The position numbers and the translations under genes are program-made. Positions 1 through 6,717 of a DNA stretch of 10,901 bases are shown one piece after another; the stretch's first letter is position 1, and each line of letters begins with the position of its first letter. Below the pieces are notes generated by a model, which did not search any database, had not been told where the DNA came from, and was given only the letters and a program-made list of their open reading frames with translations. This DNA comes from Bacteroidota bacterium (GTDB taxonomy: Bacteria > Bacteroidota > Bacteroidia > Bacteroidales > VadinHA17), in NCBI GenBank assembly GCA_030628785.1, contig DAOVQI010000070.1:1-10901 (forward strand), read 5' to 3'.

Positions 1-22
1 GGGTTCTGATTAAAAGTATTAT

Positions 23-310
23 TTACTTTTTTGACCTCCGGAAGAAAAAGAATCCACCGCCTACCACAATAACACCAATAACAACATAAACGATCCAGGA
101 AGCATTACCTGATTTTTCCGGTTCCATCTCTTCTTCTTCCAACGCGGTATAAAAAATCGGGTCCAGGTCATCAATTGAGACTGAATCCTGTATAGCCAGT
201 TCTTCTTCTGTAAGATCCTGGATAGTGTCCTGCGGGATGGCTTTTACTAAATCAGCGCCCGCTAAAAAAAACATACAAAAAACGGTAAGAATAATAACTA
301 GTCTTTTCAT
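23..310 (-). CDS. Small acidic single-pass membrane protein, unknown function
   Basis: I do not recognise a family for this 95-residue protein. It starts with a clear signal peptide: a basic MKR followed by a hydrophobic core to about residue 20, with probable cleavage after VKA at residue 24. Residues 26-66 form a strongly acidic stretch rich in Glu and Asp with almost no basic residues. A single hydrophobic segment at about 72-90 is glycine- and phenylalanine-rich at its end and is followed by the basic tail RRSKK (91-95). The layout suggests a type I protein with a short acidic periplasmic domain and a cytoplasmic basic stop-transfer tail. The ending also resembles the general form of C-terminal sorting tails (hydrophobic helix plus basic cluster), but I see no LPXTG or PEP motif. 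It is separated from the upstream glycosyltransferase gene by 133 bases containing two hairpins, so it is probably its own transcript. The gene is likely real because of this ordered architecture; its function is unknown. Confidence 0.7.
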   Translation of the reverse strand: MKRLVIILTVFCMFFLAGADLVKAIPQDTIQDLTEEELAIQDSVSIDDLDPIFYTALEEEEMEPEKSGNASWIVYVVIGVIVVGGGFFFFRRSKK

Positions 311-368
311 TGTTAAATCATTTAATTTAATATTCCAAATTACAAGTTATAAAAAATTCTTTTCTAAA

Positions 369-434
369 CCTCTCCCCAACCCTCTCCTTCAAAAGGAGAG
401 GGAGAAAAAGGTAACCTCGGGGCAAGCCCCGAGG
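369..434. repeat. Two adjacent perfect hairpins, possible bidirectional terminator or dispersed intergenic repeat
   Basis: The 133-base gap 311-443 holds two perfect inverted repeats 12 bases apart. The first has a 10-base stem (380-389 with 393-402) around a 3-base loop; its arm ccctctcctt is preceded by a partial direct copy, cctctcc at 369-375. The second has a 9-base GC-rich stem, cctcggggc at 415-423 pairing with 426-434, around a 2-base loop. On the plus strand the second stem is followed by aattctttttt, and on the minus strand by ttaccttttt, so it could end transcription of the glycosyltransferase gene that stops at 444. The rest of the gap (311-368) is AT-rich leader of the small gene, where I found no clear promoter. 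The pairing of two differently composed hairpins is also typical of short repeats scattered between genes in Bacteroidota, so terminator and mobile repeat are both possible. Confidence 0.65.
415..434 (-). terminator. Probable intrinsic terminator after the GT39 gene
   Basis: The GC-rich stem begins 9 bases after the TAA of the GT39-TPR gene (444-446). Read on the minus strand it is a 9-base perfect stem followed by TTAC and then a run of five T. The T run is set back by several bases, which makes this weaker than a textbook terminator. The opposite strand has a better T run directly after the stem, but no plus-strand gene ends here. Confidence 0.45.
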
Positions 435-443
435 AATTCTTTT

Positions 444-2540
444 TTAAAGTTTTTCAGCGTAATTCAGGTATTTTTTTGCCAAGTCATTATTTCCCTGACT
501 TTTATAATGATTACCCAGAGCAATCAGAGCCGGTTTGTAACGTGGATTTATTCCAATACACTTTTTCAGGCTTTTAACAGCAAGCTGATCTTCACCTATA
601 TCAAGATATACTATTGCAAGTCCAACATACGAAGGAAAATGTTTATAATTATTTTGAAGGTTCTTCGTAAATAATTCAATCGTTTTATCCGTTTCGCCTT
701 CTATTTGGTGAATTTTAGCCAACAGATAAATTGCTACCTCATATTCAGGATAAATTTCCAGACACTTGTTCAGATATTTTTTTGCAGCATTTATATCCCC
801 TGACTTTCGGAAAGCCGTTGAAAGGTTTAAATAAACCGACTCATTTCCCGGATCAGTCTTTATGGCTTTATTTAATAAAAAAAGTGCATGATCATAATTA
901 TTCTTTTTCAGAGCCAGATAGCCCTGGTAATCTTCTTTGGTTTTTCTTTCAAGAATTGCACATACAGGCACACCGTTTATGTCGATCGTATGAATTGTAT
1001 TCTCAGGAGGCCAAATATTATTTTTCAATTGAAATGGATGAATATAAGCATTAGCAATTATGGCGAAATCCCAATCGTAATTCCCACGTGAATAGTACTT
1101 TATATACTGTGTTGAAATCTCACCCTGCGACTGTCTGAATAACCAGGATACAGGAAAATTCGAAGCAACTTTTATTTTATCCTCTTTTAAAAGATTGGTT
1201 TTCTCAATATGGTCCTGCAACCATCCGGAAGCTTCGCGCATGCTATGGAAATAGTAATCGGTTTCATAATCACCATAAGCTCCCTTTATGCCTCCAATCC
1301 ATTCATTAAAATACAAATACTCGTATGGATGATTCTTGATAATAAACTTTGCCGGGTGGACACACAAAACAAGGAAAGCTATAAATAGTGCTATTTTAAA
1401 TTTCTTAGACTGAATATTTTTGATTATCCAATCATACCCGAGGGCAGACAGAATAACAAGCGGGGGATATATAAAAGTCACATGTCTCCATGCACCATAC
1501 ACATTTGAATTACCAAGTATTATAAAAAATAATGGGAACAAAAATGAAAACCCGAGGAAAAAAATAAATATCCACTGTTGGCTTTTAAAAATTCTGTTGG
1601 TGAAAACCGCAAAGGCCAGTAACCCTGCCATAACAATAGTTGGGATGGATATAACCATATATTTAAGAAGGTAATACCACGGAAGCTGGTCAGACCAGTA
1701 AACCGATCCTTCAAAAATTTGCCGCAATGTAGTGGGAAATTGTGCCATTGCTTTATAAGACAGCCATGGGTTTTTTAATGGATCTTCAAGGCCGAACGGC
1801 CACATAACCAGTCCCAATGAATATCCCAAAAGAGACATTATTAAAATAGTCAGAAAAGAATATAAAACGGTTTTATGAGTTATCCATTTTTGCCCATTAA
1901 TATAATTGCTGGCCAGATATAATCCAACGAATGAAAACATGTAACAAATCAAAATAAATCCTCCTGCCCGGATTCCAAAAGTAAAAGCCAATCCCAGGGT
2001 CAGAAGGGAGACATGTTTCATGGAAAGTTTGGGTAATTTTTTGATGAACAGAAAAATGAAGTAAATTGTTGCTATATAGCCCAATGCAAAAGGAATATCT
2101 TTCAGATTATTCCAGGTGTGTCCTAAAAATCTCGAAGAAACCAGAAAGAGCAAAAGTGTTAAAAACCCCGCCCTGTAACCTGCAAGAAAAGCTGCCAGAA
2201 GCCCGCTTAAAAAGATCGTCCCCCAACCGGCAATGGAATTGGCAATATGCCTGAATTGATAAATGTCTTCAATATTCAACCATTTAATAACAATTGTAGT
2301 GATATTATCAAAAAACTGACCATAGTATTTCAGATGGGTTTTTGGAGTATGGAGAGCAGATTTATCTTTTCCCAACGATTCCAGGTAGTTGATTACTTTT
2401 TCTGATTGGGAGTAATGCAGTTCTTCATCGCCTGAAATTCCCGCGTCAAGACTCAGCAACGGCAAAAGAATCAGAAGTAACAAAGACAAGAAAAAAAAAG
2501 CGTTCTTAAAGTTCAGATATTTATTTACCAGGAGATACAT
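444..2540 (-). CDS. GT39-type (ArnT/PMT-like) membrane glycosyltransferase with C-terminal TPR repeats
   Basis: This 698-residue protein is predicted to transfer a sugar from a polyprenyl-phosphate donor to an acceptor on the periplasmic side of the inner membrane. Residues 13-31 form the first membrane helix, followed at once by GDEELHY (37-43). Asp38/Glu39 sit where GT-C enzymes of the GT39 class carry their catalytic acidic residue in the first outer loop. Many hydrophobic helices follow to about residue 400. The block at 404-441 (HPYEYLYFNEW, then GAYGDYETDYY and EASGWL) matches a pattern common in bacterial GT39 relatives. Residues 537-698 form about four to five TPR units, with typical NYDHALFLLNKAI and GDINAAKKYLNKCL helices ending in P at the unit boundaries. 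The TPR part lies after the outer domain and probably faces the periplasm. The GT2 gene ends 20 bases upstream, suggesting co-transcription and donor supply. Family assignment is firm; acceptor (protein, lipid A or glycan) and sugar are unknown. Confidence 0.85.
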   Translation of the reverse strand: MYLLVNKYLNFKNAFFFLSLLLLILLPLLSLDAGISGDEELHYSQSEKVINYLESLGKDKSALHTPKTHLKYYGQFFDNITTIVIKWLNIEDIYQFRHIANSIAGWGTIFLSGLLAAFLAGYRAGFLTLLLFLVSSRFLGHTWNNLKDIPFALGYIATIYFIFLFIKKLPKLSMKHVSLLTLGLAFTFGIRAGGFILICYMFSFVGLYLASNYINGQKWITHKTVLYSFLTILIMSLLGYSLGLVMWPFGLEDPLKNPWLSYKAMAQFPTTLRQIFEGSVYWSDQLPWYYLLKYMVISIPTIVMAGLLAFAVFTNRIFKSQQWIFIFFLGFSFLFPLFFIILGNSNVYGAWRHVTFIYPPLVILSALGYDWIIKNIQSKKFKIALFIAFLVLCVHPAKFIIKNHPYEYLYFNEWIGGIKGAYGDYETDYYFHSMREASGWLQDHIEKTNLLKEDKIKVASNFPVSWLFRQSQGEISTQYIKYYSRGNYDWDFAIIANAYIHPFQLKNNIWPPENTIHTIDINGVPVCAILERKTKEDYQGYLALKKNNYDHALFLLNKAIKTDPGNESVYLNLSTAFRKSGDINAAKKYLNKCLEIYPEYEVAIYLLAKIHQIEGETDKTIELFTKNLQNNYKHFPSYVGLAIVYLDIGEDQLAVKSLKKCIGINPRYKPALIALGNHYKSQGNNDLAKKYLNYAEKL

Positions 2541-2560
2541 AAAATTTTTTCCAGGTATAA

Positions 2561-3478
2561 TTAATCGTCATAAAACTCCTTTACCAGGTAAATAGGCCTG
2601 TTTTGTGATTCCTTATAGGTCCTGAATACATATTCTCCCAGGACCCCCAGAAAAGTCAGCTGGATTGAGCCGAGGAAATAAATGCTTAACAAGGTAGAGG
2701 ACCATCCCAATAATGCAAACCCGAATATTTTGGCGATCAATACATAGATGCCGGCAAGGAGGAAAACAACAACACCGAAAAGTCCAAGGAAAAGACAAAT
2801 TTTAAGTGGGATCTTTGAAAAGGAAAAAATGGCGTCTGATCCAAGCAGCCACAATTTCCAAATGTTCATTTTAGATTTCCCCTTTTTCCTTTCTTCACGA
2901 ACATATTCAATATATCCCTGTTTAAATCCCATAAAAGATCGTAATCCGGGAAGGTATCTTATTTTTTCCTTTAAAGTTAGTAAGCCATTCAGGGCATTCC
3001 TGTTCAGCATTGAGTAATTTCCGACATTTTCAATTTCCCCTAACCCGGAGACCCTTTTAAAAAGCTTATGAAAAATGTATGTCAACATTCTTCTTCCTAT
3101 GCTTCCCCTTCTTGATCTCCTTTTGCCATTAATAACGTCGCATTCCCCTGATTTCAGTTTCATATACATTTCTCTGAGTAGTTCCGGAGGGTCTTGCAGA
3201 TCACCATCCATCATGGCAATATAATCACCTTTAGCATGCTCTAATCCTGCAGTTAATGCAGCCTGATGTCCGAAATTTCTTGAAAGGGAAAGAATCTTAA
3301 TCCGCTTTTCATTATCACGATGCTGAAGCAGTTTTTTCAGGGTTCCATCTTGACTGCCATCGTCAACAAAAAGTATTTCAAAGTGATCCGATATTTCTGA
3401 CAATACCTTAATTGACCTTTCAATGAGTTCATCAATAAGGACTTCTTCGTTATATACAGGTATCACTAATGAAATCAT
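2561..3478 (-). CDS. GT2 polyprenyl-phosphate sugar synthase (DPM1/GtrB-like)
   Basis: The enzyme is expected to move a sugar from a nucleotide donor to polyprenyl phosphate on the cytoplasmic face. Numbered from the chosen start, the GT-A domain begins with MISLVIPVYNEE (1-12). It has the DD pair at 39-40 (ILFVDDGSQDGT), the SLSRNFGHQAALTAGL block at 64-79 and the metal-binding DGD at 91-93 followed by LQDPPEL. Two hydrophobic helices at about 224-250 and 257-283 end in GEYVFRTYKESQNRPIYLV, the usual C-terminus of GtrB/DPM1-like bacterial members. Total length is 305, normal for the family. An earlier in-frame ATG at 3529 would add 17 residues and overlap the MFS gene by 38 bases. I prefer 3478 because the conserved fold starts exactly there and it leaves a 13-base gap after the MFS stop. 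The downstream GT39 gene is the natural user of its product. The sugar transferred cannot be told from sequence. Confidence 0.88.
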   Translation of the reverse strand: MISLVIPVYNEEVLIDELIERSIKVLSEISDHFEILFVDDGSQDGTLKKLLQHRDNEKRIKILSLSRNFGHQAALTAGLEHAKGDYIAMMDGDLQDPPELLREMYMKLKSGECDVINGKRRSRRGSIGRRMLTYIFHKLFKRVSGLGEIENVGNYSMLNRNALNGLLTLKEKIRYLPGLRSFMGFKQGYIEYVREERKKGKSKMNIWKLWLLGSDAIFSFSKIPLKICLFLGLFGVVVFLLAGIYVLIAKIFGFALLGWSSTLLSIYFLGSIQLTFLGVLGEYVFRTYKESQNRPIYLVKEFYDD

Positions 3479-3491
3479 ATCATCATCAGGT

Positions 3492-4655
3492 TTAGGATTT
3501 CTTCTTATATAAAAAATATAAGAATCCAAATGCGATAATTAAAAATGCCGGCAATATTGCCATATAACGTAAGGTTTCGACCCCTGAACCTGATATATCC
3601 ATGAATTTCCCCATAATAGGCAATACAATTGCTGCGGATAAAAAGCCAAGTCCTCCCATCAGGGAAAGTCCCAGTGCTCCGCTTTCAGGAATATTTTCAG
3701 AAACGAAGCCGATCATGGTTGGCCAGAAATAACAGATTCCGATGGCAAATACTGCCGCAGCAATAAAAGTTGAATATCCCTGGGCATAGCTTAGCCAGAT
3801 CAATCCGAGGAACGAGAAAATCGCAGAGAAAAATAACATTCCACGAGTACTAAGTTTATTAACTATCGGACCTGCAAAAGCTCGTCCAATAGCCATAATT
3901 CCGCTTATGAAAGCCAATACCAGCAGAGCTGATACTCCGGTGCCCTTTAACAATGATTCAATACGTTGGTTTGTTCCTAACTCGGTAGCAGCAGTAAGCA
4001 GCATCAGGAATCCCATAAGAAGAAACAGGGGAGTGATTACTGCCTTCCACATGTCTTTGTTGGATACCCCCATTTCAACGCGTTCAGTTTGGGGTATTTT
4101 TTGTCCGAAAAACATTATGCCGTATATTACTAATGGAATGAAAAGCATAGCAACGTAAACATGCCAGTTTAAGTTCAATTTGTCCATGATCAGGTATCCG
4201 ATGATAGCGCCTATTACTATTCCTGCCGGCCACCATACGTGAAAACGGTTAAGCATTTTTATTTTTTCGTTGGGATACATGGAGGCAACCATAGGATTAA
4301 GAGACGCTTCAACCAGGCCGTTTCCAATACCGATTGCAAGGGTTCCGAAGAATAATGTCCAGAAATCACGAGCAAAAATTGTTCCCGTTATTCCAATAGT
4401 ATGACAGATGAAGGCAGTCCAGATGATTCGTTTTATCCCCAGATAATCCACGAGTGGTCCCCCAATAAACATCGCGAGGGTAAAACCCCAGAAGGCAGGC
4501 CCAAAAGCCCAACCGATTTCCTCCAGAGTTAATCCATAACCCTCAGGTCCAAATACAGTTTCCAATCTTGCTCTAAGAGCAAATGAAATTGCAGTTACAA
4601 TCAGAGCGATGCAGCTTGCAAAAAATAATCGTTTAGAATTAATTTGATTTGTCAT
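3492..4655 (-). CDS. MFS sugar permease
   Basis: This 387-residue inner-membrane protein has about twelve hydrophobic helices in two halves. The MFS motif A appears in the loop between helices 2 and 3 as GGPLVDYLGIKR (65-76), with Asp70 and the basic pair Lys75-Arg76. The block from Glu117 through NPMVASMYP to HVWWPAG (117-145) resembles FucP/GlcP-type sugar:proton symporters. A cytoplasmic loop at about 183-205 joins the halves, and the C-terminus is the basic YKKKS. It lies 22 bases after the isomerase-type gene and 13 bases before the GT2 gene. This position makes it the likely importer of the mono- or keto-sugar produced by the upstream enzymes. The substrate is an inference from neighbours; export of a sugar cannot be excluded. 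No frameshift or missing segment is visible. Confidence 0.85.
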   Translation of the reverse strand: MTNQINSKRLFFASCIALIVTAISFALRARLETVFGPEGYGLTLEEIGWAFGPAFWGFTLAMFIGGPLVDYLGIKRIIWTAFICHTIGITGTIFARDFWTLFFGTLAIGIGNGLVEASLNPMVASMYPNEKIKMLNRFHVWWPAGIVIGAIIGYLIMDKLNLNWHVYVAMLFIPLVIYGIMFFGQKIPQTERVEMGVSNKDMWKAVITPLFLLMGFLMLLTAATELGTNQRIESLLKGTGVSALLVLAFISGIMAIGRAFAGPIVNKLSTRGMLFFSAIFSFLGLIWLSYAQGYSTFIAAAVFAIGICYFWPTMIGFVSENIPESGALGLSLMGGLGFLSAAIVLPIMGKFMDISGSGVETLRYMAILPAFLIIAFGFLYFLYKKKS

Positions 4656-4677
4656 AGTGTTTCATATTTAATGATTA

Positions 4678-5667
4678 CTACTCAAAAGCCGAGTCAAAAG
4701 AAATCTCTGAAGGATTAAAGTCAACATCTTTCACAAACTGGCAGGCTTCCCGGGCTCCCTCTTCCCGGTTCATTCCACTATCTTCCCATTCCACAGACAG
4801 CGGTCCCTTGTATTGAATTCTGTTCAAAGCCCGGATAATCTCTTCAAAATCGATATCCCCACGGCCCAAACTTCGGAAATCCCAGAATCTTCTTCTGTCA
4901 CCAAACCCGATATGGCCACCAAAAACTCCGGCTTCGGTTGGAACGGGCGACCATCCTACATCTTTCATATGAACATGAAAGATCTTTTCCTTAAACCGGT
5001 AGATAAACCCGACATAATCTACTCCCTGATAACCAAAATGACTCGGATCATAATTGAACCCGAAGGAAGGATGGTAATTAATGGCTTTCAATGCACGTTC
5101 AGCCGAAACAATATCAAAAGCAATCTCGGTAGGATGAACTTCCAGGGCGAATTTCACTCCAACTTTTTGAAATTCATCCATTATGGGTTTCCACCGGTCA
5201 GAAAAATCCTTATATCCTTTCTGAATCATTTCAGGTAAGACCGGCGGGAAGGAATATATTAGATGCCAGACAGAACTGCCGGTAAATCCATTAACGATGT
5301 CAATACCCAGGCGATTGGCAGCGTGTGCGGTTTTGATCATCTCTTCAGCCGCCCGCTGTCGCACACCCTCCGGATCACCATTCCCCCATACATAATCAGG
5401 TAAAATGCCTTTATGCCTTTCATCTATATTATCACATACAGCCTGTCCAACCAGATGGGAGGATATGGCAAACAACTTTAAATCATGCTTTTTTAAGATT
5501 TTAAGTTTTTCGTTACAATAGGCCTCGTCAGCCTTATCGACCTCAAAATGATCGCCCCAACAGGCGAGTTCAAGGCCTTCGTAACCGAAAGATTTTGCTT
5601 TTTGACATAGGGTTTCGAAAGGGAGATCAGCCCATTGTCCGGTAAAAAGTGTAACAGGTCTTGCCAT
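4678..5667 (-). CDS. Sugar phosphate isomerase/epimerase-type TIM-barrel protein
   Basis: This 329-residue protein belongs to the xylose isomerase-like TIM-barrel superfamily (AP endonuclease 2 type). Metal-ligand positions can be read at the strand ends: Glu176 in FALEVHPTE, Asp207 with His210 in NYDPSHFGY, His233 in HVHMKDVGW and Glu293 in LSVEWEDSG. The N-terminus MARPVTLFTGQW is the first barrel strand, with no signal peptide, so it should act in the cytoplasm. Length is slightly above the usual 270-300 because of a longer loop at about 240-270 (GVFGGHIGFGDRRRFWDF). In gut Bacteroides loci, relatives next to DUF1080 and Gfo/Idh genes act on 3-keto or 2-hydroxyglycal intermediates, so a role in processing a keto sugar is plausible. 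An ordinary ketose epimerase or isomerase is the alternative. It follows the DUF1080 gene by 16 bases and precedes the permease by 22, clearly in one operon. The stop is TAG, unlike its TAA neighbours. Confidence 0.85.
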   Translation of the reverse strand: MARPVTLFTGQWADLPFETLCQKAKSFGYEGLELACWGDHFEVDKADEAYCNEKLKILKKHDLKLFAISSHLVGQAVCDNIDERHKGILPDYVWGNGDPEGVRQRAAEEMIKTAHAANRLGIDIVNGFTGSSVWHLIYSFPPVLPEMIQKGYKDFSDRWKPIMDEFQKVGVKFALEVHPTEIAFDIVSAERALKAINYHPSFGFNYDPSHFGYQGVDYVGFIYRFKEKIFHVHMKDVGWSPVPTEAGVFGGHIGFGDRRRFWDFRSLGRGDIDFEEIIRALNRIQYKGPLSVEWEDSGMNREEGAREACQFVKDVDFNPSEISFDSAFE

Positions 5668-5683
5668 GATTTTATGTTTTTAC

Positions 5684-6427
5684 TTATAATTCCCTGATCC
5701 AGATATTACGATATTGTATGGGATTCCCATGATCCTGCAATAAGAGGGGCAACTTGCTTTCATGATAAAGATATTCCGGATAACCCTGATATACTGTTGG
5801 GCCTTTTAGCTCAACATGATTCTGGACAAGTAAACCGTTATGAATAACCGTAATATATCCGGGATCTTTCAAGGTTTTGTCCTCGTTAAACTCCGGAGCT
5901 CGGAAAATTATATCGTAGGTTTGCCATTTCCCCGGTCTCCTGCAGGCATTAACCAGAGGACTATATTGTTTATAAATACTCCCTGCCTGACCATTATAAT
6001 AGGTTTCGTTTTCCCAGGAGTCCAGAACCTGGATTTCATATAGGCCCATTAGGTATACACCGCTGTTTCCCCTTCCTTGTCCTTCACTTTCAATCTTTTT
6101 AGGGGTTCTCCATTCAATATGGATCTGGACATCTCCGAAAGGCTGAACCGTTTGAATATTGCCGGTTCCTTTTCCAACCTCCATGGCTTTACCTTGGATT
6201 TTCCATTGAACTCCACCATCCCGCCCGGACCATTTTGAAAAATCTGATCCGTCAAACAGAACAATGGCATCGGAAGGAGGGCTGAACTTTTTTCCTGGAA
6301 TTACAACCTCAGGCTTTACGGACCAGTCTTCTGTTTCCTCAGGCTCCTGAGAATAACAATAAACTGATATTAAAAAGATAATAAACAGGGAATAAGAAGG
6401 AATAGATGTTTTTTTATTTACGAACAT
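5684..6427 (-). CDS. Secreted DUF1080 protein (3-keto-disaccharide hydrolase family)
   Basis: This 247-residue protein is predicted to be exported and to cleave 3-keto-glycosides. A signal peptide spans about 1-26, with the hydrophobic core SLFIIFLISVYCYS. The jelly-roll DUF1080 domain (PF06439) then runs from IVLFDGSDFSKW (55-66) to the end. Other family blocks are GQGRGNSGVYLMG (116-128), YEIQVLDSW (130-138), a CRRPGKWQTYDIIFRAP segment (162-177) and the terminal LLQDHGNPIQYRNIWIREL (229-247). Length and ending are typical of a single-domain member. Characterised relatives act after a Gfo/Idh dehydrogenase has oxidised C3, breaking the bond by elimination. The two oxidoreductase genes upstream fit that order. 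It is the first gene after the 290-base gap, so it may start its own transcript; the leader is AT-rich with no Shine-Dalgarno. The domain call is firm, the exact substrate is not. Confidence 0.9.
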   Translation of the reverse strand: MFVNKKTSIPSYSLFIIFLISVYCYSQEPEETEDWSVKPEVVIPGKKFSPPSDAIVLFDGSDFSKWSGRDGGVQWKIQGKAMEVGKGTGNIQTVQPFGDVQIHIEWRTPKKIESEGQGRGNSGVYLMGLYEIQVLDSWENETYYNGQAGSIYKQYSPLVNACRRPGKWQTYDIIFRAPEFNEDKTLKDPGYITVIHNGLLVQNHVELKGPTVYQGYPEYLYHESKLPLLLQDHGNPIQYRNIWIREL

Positions 6428-6717
6428 AGATAATGAGATTTAAACAATATTAGTGTCTTAATTCTAATATTCGTGTATTTTTTGGCAGAAAATCACAAAA
6501 ATCAAATCACAAAAATCAAATAAATACCAATATTTAATTTCCAAATTCCAAATTTAAAAGAATGATTTTAAAATTTTGAATATTGTATTTTTGAATTTTA
6601 AATTTATTTGATATTTGATGCTTGTAGTTTGAGATTTCACAGTCTGCTTGTAAATATAGCAGTCAATTAACTGACAATAACTATCTTATGTTTAAATAAC
6701 AAAATGTTATGAGTTTA
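6428..6717. other. AT-rich intergenic gap with possible promoter for the DUF1080 operon
   Basis: No gene of any size is supportable here. Bases 6490-6637 are occupied by an imperfect inverted repeat. Near the ThuA end, a weak hairpin (6696-6701 with 6705-6710) lacks a GC core or a T run and is a poor terminator. Reading the minus strand, 6549-6556 gives TAAATTTG, which fits the Bacteroidota -7 consensus TAnnTTTG, but I found no TTG at the expected -33 distance and the region is so AT-rich that such matches are expected by chance. Another near match is at 6445-6452. Whether the ThuA and DUF1080 genes share a transcript is therefore open. Confidence 0.4.
6490..6637. repeat. Imperfect AT-rich inverted repeat with internal 14-base tandem repeat
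   Basis: The outer ends, aaatcacaaaa at 6490-6500 and the complement of 6627-6637, match at 9 of 11 positions. Inside, an 11-base perfect inverted repeat, atcaaataaat, lies at 6515-6525 and 6602-6612. The left arm holds two exact tandem copies of a 14-base unit, aatcacaaaaatca, at 6491-6504 and 6505-6518. The middle is made of short variants of caaattcc and its complement. There is no open reading frame. Elements built of such degenerate words recur between genes in many environmental genomes; whether this one is mobile, structural or only low-complexity DNA cannot be decided here. Confidence 0.55.

Noticed and set aside
225..674. 149-residue plus-strand reading frame across the small gene and the 3' end of the GT39 gene
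   Set aside because: It runs antisense to two well-supported genes and over the hairpin pair, with no recognisable domain or start signal.
3479..3529. Longer N-terminus for the GT2 protein
   Set aside because: The extra 17 residues precede the first strand of the conserved fold, are basic and proline-containing without resembling a signal, and overlap the MFS gene.
4813..5238. 141-residue plus-strand reading frame
   Set aside because: It lies fully within the isomerase-type gene, whose metal-ligand motifs are intact on the other strand.
6491..6518. Direct repeats considered as the start of a CRISPR array
   Set aside because: Only two adjacent 14-base copies with no spacers and no cas genes.
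6549..6556. Bacteroidota-type -7 promoter match on the minus strand
   Set aside because: No -33 TTG at the proper distance, and the sequence belongs to an AT-rich repeat where such words arise easily; kept only as a remark.
6662..6710. Terminator after the ThuA gene
   Set aside because: The small stems here are AT-only and have no T run after them.
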